Origin: an uncultured Eubacteriales bacterium
GTDB lineage: Bacteria; Bacillota; Clostridia; Lachnospirales; Lachnospiraceae
Length of the DNA stretch: 6,128 nucleotides
Reading direction: 5' to 3'
Assembly: GCA_900313855.1 (NCBI GenBank)
Contig: OMSZ01000266.1
Coordinates: 1-6,128 of the forward strand
The notes below the pieces were generated by a model. It was not told where the DNA came from. It saw nothing but the letters and a program-made list of their open reading frames with translations, and searched no databases. Below, piece by piece: positions 6,127 through 6,128 of this stretch. Position 1 is the stretch's first letter, and every line of letters begins with the position of its first letter. The position numbers and the translations under genes were made by a program.

Positions 6127-6128
6127 CC

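Noticed and set aside
6119..6127. Possible end of an upstream ATP-binding subunit gene (TAA at 6121-6119)
   Set aside because: Only two codons precede it in the window, too little to support a gene call, although an ATPase gene is expected there.

Overview
The window is gene-dense, and every gene I can support lies on the minus strand, so transcription runs from position 6128 towards 1. The moderately low G+C, strong purine-rich Shine-Dalgarno sites, short intergenic gaps and protein styles suggest a Gram-positive Bacillota, probably a clostridial (Lachnospiraceae-like) bacterium. That assignment is inference, because there is no rRNA or other marker gene here.

Layout in the direction of transcription: (1) an ABC-2 type permease (5212-6126), whose 5' end is unclear and probably lies beyond the window; (2) a membrane-anchored protein with a long coiled coil and a Gly/Asn/Gln/Ser-rich linker (3591-5219), overlapping the permease by 8 bases as ATGGATAA; (3) an AGE-family sugar isomerase of the YihS type (2117-3529), preceded by its own extended -10 promoter and carrying about 44 extra N-terminal residues that look like the start of a zeta-toxin/UDP-GlcNAc kinase P-loop protein; (4) a MoxR-family AAA+ ATPase (1036-2010); (5) a DUF58 protein with a MIDAS metal site (100-981); (6) the first codons of a further gene running off the left edge (1-32).

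Without gene 3, the order is a familiar one in Gram-positive bacteria: ABC exporter, membrane/coiled-coil protein, MoxR ATPase, DUF58, then further von Willebrand-type or transglutaminase-like membrane proteins. MoxR/DUF58 pairs are thought to work as a chaperone-like ATPase and its vWA-like partner in maturing envelope or metal-dependent complexes. The substrate here is unknown. The sugar isomerase has no obvious functional tie to this set and splits it.

The most notable feature is the chimeric isomerase. A kinase-type P-loop start, with the promoter and ribosome-binding site that precede it, is joined in frame to an apparently complete YihS-like enzyme. I see no RNA genes, CRISPR arrays, insertion sequences or convincing intrinsic terminators, and no gene-free stretch longer than about 106 bases.
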